A stretch of 11,527 nucleotides of DNA, from assembly GCA_029243845.1 (NCBI GenBank), contig JAQWRF010000380.1:1-11527 (forward strand). Direction: 5' to 3'. The notes under the pieces were generated by a model. The model did no database searches, was not told the DNA's origin, and was given only the letters and a program-made list of their open reading frames with translations. The translations under genes were made by a program, and so were the position numbers. Position 1 is the stretch's first letter, and each line of letters opens with the position of its first letter. Positions 7,837-11,527 of this stretch are shown here, in pieces. Origin of the DNA: Planctomycetota bacterium. GTDB lineage: Bacteria; Planctomycetota; UBA1135.

Positions 7837-8776
7837 ACTCTTGCTATTGGCACTGTTGGCGACTTTCTCTATGGCAACAATATGGATGGCTCCGTACTTC
7901 GGCGCTGCTGAATATAGTGAGCAAATACGCACATTAAGGCTTCCTAGAGCCACTTTAGCCTGGTTTAGCGGTGGTTCTCTTGCGGTAGCAGGGTTGTTAA
8001 TGCAAACACTGCTGCGCAACGATTTAGCCACGCCTTTTACTTTGGGCGTGGCCTCGTCGGCTAGCTTCGGCGCCTTCGTTTGTTTTGCCTTCCCCGCCAT
8101 ATCCGCCACAATGTGGGCGCCTCCGTTACTCGGCTTTATTTGCGCAATCGCAACCATAGCGCTGATTATTAAATTAGGTTCTTCTAACTTGGGGCACAAT
8201 GGCATCTTATTGGTTGGGATCACAATCAATTTCGTTTTTGGCGCGGCGCTAATGATTGTGCGCCACCTTGCGCCGCCTTACCGCATGACCAAACTCGAGC
8301 ACTGGCTAATGGGCTCTATTGAAACATCTAGCTTCGAGCCAGCATGGGTTGTCGCTACAGCCGCGCTTCTTTGCTTGGCAATAATTTGGACGAAGCGCCA
8401 CGACCTTGATCAGTATTCTTTTGATATGAAAGTTGCCCAGGCCCGGGGGGTTAATGTTTCCAAACTGATGAATGTCGGATTGGCAACTAGTGGCCTCTTA
8501 ACCGCTGCAGTGGTAACACAATGCGGGCCGATTGCCTTTATTGGCCTGTTAGTGCCACACGCCCTGCGGCCCTTTATTGGCCATTCGCATAAATATATGC
8601 TGCCGGCCTGCTGGTTGCTAGGCTCCGGGTTTTTGGTCTTCGCCGACACTTTATCTCGTAGCCTGCTCATATTTGGCCGCTCTAGCGACATCCCTGTCGG
8701 CATTATTACCGCTTTGGTTGGCGGCCCCGCGTTTTTACTTATCGTTTTACGAAAATCCAAGAAGGCGCCCCATTAA
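7829..8776 (+). CDS. ABC transporter permease, BtuC/FecCD family
   Basis: Inner-membrane channel subunit, 315 residues, with many hydrophobic segments (ten are expected for the family). Family motifs: RLPR (residues 37-40) followed by SGGSLAVAGLLMQTLLRNDLATPFTLGV, a form of the conserved G-x-x-L-A-x-x-G-x-x-x-Q / N-P-L-A-x-P-x-x-L-G region, then GPIAFIGLLVPH and DIPVGIITALVGGPAFLLIVL near the C-terminus, where the cytoplasmic coupling loop contacts the ATPase. The ATG at 7829 lies inside the last codons of the ATPase gene, with GGTGA nine bases upstream as a plausible ribosome site. The RND in place of RNP in the first motif is a small departure. Vitamin B12, heme, siderophore and molybdate transporters all use this fold. 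Confidence 0.92.
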   Translation: MNKLLLLALLATFSMATIWMAPYFGAAEYSEQIRTLRLPRATLAWFSGGSLAVAGLLMQTLLRNDLATPFTLGVASSASFGAFVCFAFPAISATMWAPPLLGFICAIATIALIIKLGSSNLGHNGILLVGITINFVFGAALMIVRHLAPPYRMTKLEHWLMGSIETSSFEPAWVVATAALLCLAIIWTKRHDLDQYSFDMKVAQARGVNVSKLMNVGLATSGLLTAAVVTQCGPIAFIGLLVPHALRPFIGHSHKYMLPACWLLGSGFLVFADTLSRSLLIFGRSSDIPVGIITALVGGPAFLLIVLRKSKKAPH

Positions 8777-8790
8777 GCTCTAAGTTGCGG

Positions 8791-8796
8791 TAAAAT
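8791..8796 (+). promoter_or_regulatory. Possible -10 box for the parvulin gene
   Basis: TAAAAT lies 10 bp upstream of the ATG at 8807, in the 30-bp gap after the permease gene. No good -35 is seen, and a start from here would give an almost leaderless transcript. It fits the lack of a Shine-Dalgarno before 8807. Confidence 0.25.
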
Positions 8797-8806
8797 TTGC
8801 GCCATC

Positions 8807-9346
8807 ATGAGTGAAATCGAACGCATTAAAATTCAACACATCCTCGTTTCTTTCGACGCTACGCCTGTTCAGGCAAAGCGCACTAAAGAAGAGGCCCAAG
8901 CTTTGGCCGGCGAAGTTCTAGAGAGCGCCACAGGCGGTGCCGACTTTACCGAGCTTGTCCGCAAGCACTCTGACGACCCTATTCAAGACGACGACCCGAC
9001 TCCTGGCGTTTACCGGTTGTTAAACAATGGCATTGAGGGCGAAAACTTCCAAGAGTTTGTTGATGCGCTAAATGCCGAGGCTGAAGCAAAGCACCTCGAG
9101 ATTGATAATCAAATTAAAGAAGGTGAGATTACTGAGGACGAAGCGAACAACACCATGCAAGCTTTCGTCGACGATTTGCGCGCCCGCGGCGATGCTAAGC
9201 AAGAGTCTATCGAACATCCGCGCGCTGCAATGGTGCCCGCCTTTGGCGATGTAGGTTTTTCTTTAGACGTTGATGGCATCGGCGTTGCTGAATACGACGA
9301 AGCAAGCTCTCCTTTCGGGTGGCACATCATTAAGCGCCTAGCTTAA
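8807..9346 (+). CDS. Small cytoplasmic parvulin-type peptidyl-prolyl cis-trans isomerase with a helical insert
   Basis: Probably catalyses prolyl cis-trans isomerisation in proteins. The 179-residue product has the parvulin edges: IKIQHILVSF (residues 7-16, His11), FTELVRKHSDDP (47-58), MVPAFGDVGFSLDVDGI (142-158) and SPFGWHIIKRL ending at His173 and beyond. No signal peptide or membrane segment is present, unlike SurA or PpiD. Between the KHSDDP and VPAFGDVGF blocks lies an acidic, probably helical stretch (about residues 77-138, rich in Glu, Ala, Asp) where ordinary parvulins have a short loop. The 3' end overlaps the convergent CapD-like gene by 4 bp. It is not evidently linked in function to either neighbour. 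Confidence 0.82.
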   Translation: MSEIERIKIQHILVSFDATPVQAKRTKEEAQALAGEVLESATGGADFTELVRKHSDDPIQDDDPTPGVYRLLNNGIEGENFQEFVDALNAEAEAKHLEIDNQIKEGEITEDEANNTMQAFVDDLRARGDAKQESIEHPRAAMVPAFGDVGFSLDVDGIGVAEYDEASSPFGWHIIKRLA

Positions 9347-11217
9347 TGACTCGCCAGACTATTTTCTGAATAGCCCTCGACAAGCTCGTGCAGCACAGCA
9401 AGAACTAAGTCGAGGTTTTGTTCGTTAAGCGCTACATCTAACAGCAGTAACTGTTCACGAACAACTTCAAGCGATGGCCCGCGCTCGAGAGACTTGTATA
9501 TCTTTTTATGCGTCGTCTCCTCAGAGGTGCTCGCATCAACCAACAACTCTTCATAAAGTTTTTCACCAGGTCGCAAGCCGATGACTTTGATTTTTATTTC
9601 ACGCTCGTTCCCGCGTGTTGCCAAATCAATCATGCGTTGGGCGAGATCATAAACCCGTATCGGCTCGCCCATGTCGAGCAAAAATACTTCACCGCCATTA
9701 CCCATGGCGCTTGCTTGAATAACTAATTGCGATGCCTCGGGAATCGTCATAAAGAACCGGGTTACATCTTCGTGGGTAACCGTTAGCGGGCCACCCTCAG
9801 CGATTTGTTTTCTAAACAAAGGAACCACTGACCCGGCGCTATCAAGAACATTGCCGAAACGCACTGCGCTGAACTTTGTTGGCACCGGCAAGATACCGTC
9901 AACCGCTTGAATGTGTTGGGCTTGACTTGCAATAAACTGGCACGCTAGTTCGGCTACGCGCTTTGAAGCGCCCATCACGTTTGTCGGGCGCACGGCCTTA
10001 TCGGTGGAAACCAAAACAAAGTTTTCTACATTTGTCACAGCACAGGCTTCGGCGATGGCTTTGGTGCCCATCACATTATTGCGCACCCCCTCAATCGGAT
10101 TGCTTTCAACAAGGGGTACGTGCTTATAGGCTGCCGCGTGGTAAACAACTGCCACTGCATTGTTGGCCATTGTCTCATGAACCAACTTTTTGTTAAGCAC
10201 CGACCCAAGAATGGGTACAATATCTAGCGCTGGATACATTTGGCGAATTTCCATGTCAATGGAATACAGGCCGAACTCTGACAAGTCAAATAATATCAAG
10301 CGTGATGGCCCGAGGGCGGCAATTTGTCTTGATAGCTCAGCTCCGATTGAGCCGCCAGCTCCGGTAATCATTACTGTGTTGTTTAAAATAACCCCTCTAA
10401 GCAGCGCGCGGTTAGGCGTGACGGTTTCCCGTTGAAGCAATTCGCTCGCATTTACATGAAATAAATCTTCTGCTTTCACGTTACCGCTTACAATCTCTAG
10501 AAAATTCGGCATTTCACCGTACTCCAAGCCAGCCTTTCGCAAATTGAAAGCCATCTTGCGGCGCTCAACAGCGGTCAACGAAGGTGCTGCAAGAATCGCG
10601 CGGCGTACCTTGTGTTTTTTAGCCAGCGCCGAAATCCCCGATGGTGGAAACACTTTAATGTCAGCGACCAACATATTCCATTTAGAGGGATCGTCGTCGA
10701 CAAAAGCAACAGCTTTAAGGCCCTCCATAACGCGCATGCTTTGCGCCAGCTGGATGCCAGCCAATCCGGCGCCATAAATAATTATCCGTTCTCGTTTAGC
10801 AATGCCGTTCGACGACATTCTGAAGAGCTGCTTTCCAAGAAACTGCCTGCTTGACAACACTAGGAAAAAGGAAATAAATGGCTCAATGAGCAGCACCGAT
10901 CGGGGGGCGCCCTGAGGATCCCAAAGATAAAGGACCGCGCCGACAAATATGGTTGAAATTGCAACACCCTGCGCAGAGATAGACGAAATGCGCTCGCTCG
11001 GAAACCTTAAAAACGAGCGATAAAGCCCAAGCTTAATAAACACCGGTATTCTTGCTAAAGCAACAATCCCCAATAGCTTAAAGTAGTTGCCATTAAACTC
11101 GGGCAGGGTGGCCGTGGTCCGAACCGCGTATGCTGCCCAAATACCCAAAGCAAAAATGCAGATGTCCATGATCATCAACATTGCTTTTTTATATGCGCGG
11201 GGGATTGTATTTAGCAT
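9343..11217 (-). CDS. Membrane-anchored nucleotide-sugar 4,6-dehydratase, CapD/WbpM/PglF family
   Basis: Probably removes water from a UDP-N-acetylhexosamine, an early step in making deoxy-amino sugars for O-antigen, capsule or glycoprotein glycans. The 624-residue product has the long-form layout: N-terminal membrane helices (roughly 12-32, 46-65, 85-99, 108-124), a first Rossmann domain with YGAGLAG (148-154), and the catalytic Rossmann domain with TGAGGSIG (285-292), YHAAAYKHVPLVE (359-371), STDKAVRPTNVMGASK (404-419) and LRPGEKLYEEL near the C-terminus. Met415 with Lys419 in place of the usual Tyr-x-x-x-Lys is characteristic of WbpM-like enzymes. No glycan genes are seen beside it except gmhA 2 kb away. 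It faces the UPF0434 gene across a 48-bp divergent gap. Confidence 0.93.
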   Translation of the reverse strand: MLNTIPRAYKKAMLMIMDICIFALGIWAAYAVRTTATLPEFNGNYFKLLGIVALARIPVFIKLGLYRSFLRFPSERISSISAQGVAISTIFVGAVLYLWDPQGAPRSVLLIEPFISFFLVLSSRQFLGKQLFRMSSNGIAKRERIIIYGAGLAGIQLAQSMRVMEGLKAVAFVDDDPSKWNMLVADIKVFPPSGISALAKKHKVRRAILAAPSLTAVERRKMAFNLRKAGLEYGEMPNFLEIVSGNVKAEDLFHVNASELLQRETVTPNRALLRGVILNNTVMITGAGGSIGAELSRQIAALGPSRLILFDLSEFGLYSIDMEIRQMYPALDIVPILGSVLNKKLVHETMANNAVAVVYHAAAYKHVPLVESNPIEGVRNNVMGTKAIAEACAVTNVENFVLVSTDKAVRPTNVMGASKRVAELACQFIASQAQHIQAVDGILPVPTKFSAVRFGNVLDSAGSVVPLFRKQIAEGGPLTVTHEDVTRFFMTIPEASQLVIQASAMGNGGEVFLLDMGEPIRVYDLAQRMIDLATRGNEREIKIKVIGLRPGEKLYEELLVDASTSEETTHKKIYKSLERGPSLEVVREQLLLLDVALNEQNLDLVLAVLHELVEGYSENSLASH

Positions 11218-11237
11218 CGTTTAATTCTTTATTGCCT

Positions 11238-11243
11238 ATTATA
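11238..11243 (-). promoter_or_regulatory. Candidate -10 box for the CapD/WbpM-like gene
   Basis: A perfect TATAAT on the minus strand, 20 bp upstream of the ATG at 11217, in the only AT-rich intergenic stretch of the window. The -35 region (around 11261-11266, TAGGAA) is weak and lies at the start of the divergent gene. The same bases read TATTAT on the plus strand and might serve the UPF0434 gene. Confidence 0.45.
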
Positions 11244-11265
11244 CCCTATTTCGTACACTCTTCCT

Positions 11266-11484
11266 ATGGAAAGCCAAGCCCTCGACCAAATGCTACAAAA
11301 ACTATGTTGTCCCGTTAGCAGGCAACCATTGGTTGCCCACCAGCAAACACTGGTGTCTTTAGACGCTGCCACACGCCTAAGTTACCCCATCCAGGACGGA
11401 ATTCCTGTTTTGCTAGCCGAAGAGGCTGTTAAGCTAGACCTCGAACAATGGCAGTCGATTGTTGATGCCACCAAAAAACAATAA
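11266..11484 (+). CDS. UPF0434/Trm112-like small protein lacking most zinc cysteines
   Basis: A 72-residue protein with the family frame: LCCPVSRQPL (residues 13-22) and the signature LSYPIQDGIPVLLAEEA (38-54). In Trm112 and many UPF0434 proteins two CxxC pairs bind zinc; here the first is CCPVS (second Cys replaced by Ser18) and the second pair, expected near residues 31-36, is absent. The E. coli relative YcaR is also incomplete in this respect, so metal binding is probably lost. In eukaryotes and archaea Trm112 activates methyltransferases; the bacterial role is unclear. It overlaps the next gene by one base (TAATG), indicating coupling. No Shine-Dalgarno is seen. Confidence 0.85.
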   Translation: MESQALDQMLQKLCCPVSRQPLVAHQQTLVSLDAATRLSYPIQDGIPVLLAEEAVKLDLEQWQSIVDATKKQ

Positions 11485-11527
11485 TGAGTGACACCGTCTT
11501 TTCGAAAATATTGTCCGGCGAAATCCC
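11484..11527 (+). CDS. HIT-family (HinT-like) protein, N-terminal fragment at window edge
   Basis: Fourteen complete codons read MSDTVFSKILSGEI, followed by CC of what is probably a Pro codon. This matches the usual opening of HIT nucleotide-binding hydrolases (xxTIFSKIIxxEIP). The histidine triad itself lies beyond the edge and cannot be checked. The ATG shares one base with the stop of the UPF0434-like gene, so the pair is probably one operon. Confidence 0.7.
   Translation, partial: MSDTVFSKILSGEI

Noticed and set aside
7759..8229. 156-residue minus-strand ORF
   Set aside because: Antisense to the well-supported ATPase and permease genes; no domain motifs.

Overview
This 11.5 kb window is almost entirely protein-coding and looks like part of a compact Gram-negative, probably (gamma)proteobacterial, genome. 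That assignment is an inference from gene content: a UPF0434/Trm112-like gene coupled to a HIT gene, phosphoheptose isomerase GmhA (lipopolysaccharide heptose), a long CapD/WbpM-type sugar-nucleotide enzyme, and an SLC13 permease with RCK_C domains. Intergenic gaps are at most about 50 bp and several neighbours overlap. All eight genes whose 3' end is visible stop with TAA. No tRNA, rRNA, mobile element, CRISPR array or convincing terminator is visible.

Left block (1-5662, minus strand): a formate dehydrogenase operon reading leftwards, in order NuoF-like diaphorase subunit (fdsB-like), catalytic molybdenum/tungsten alpha subunit, SLC13 permease (cut by the left edge). The main result is that the alpha subunit looks like two adjacent ORFs under the standard code but is one 869-residue selenoprotein. 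The in-frame TGA at 3417-3415 falls exactly on the family's active-site Sec/Cys position, just before the invariant His. A SECIS-like hairpin with GGTCTG in its upper stem and loop follows at once. The diaphorase lacks the usual N-terminal region, carries an insert of about 55 residues, and has no NuoE/FdsG partner in view.

Middle block (5657-8776, plus strand with one minus gene): a BtuF/FecB-class substrate-binding protein, then gmhA on the opposite strand, then the matching ABC ATPase and BtuC/FecCD permease. The transporter is thus interrupted by an antisense gene, with a 29-bp convergent overlap on one side and a gap of about 34 bp on the other. The substrate may be cobalamin, a siderophore, or an oxyanion (MolBC-type transporters use this fold); molybdate or tungstate would suit the adjacent formate dehydrogenase but is not shown by the sequence.

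Right block (8807-11527): a small cytoplasmic parvulin-type prolyl isomerase with a helical insert, a convergent CapD/WbpM-like nucleotide-sugar dehydratase sharing a TTAA stop with it, then a divergent UPF0434/Trm112-like protein translationally coupled to a HIT-family protein cut by the right edge.
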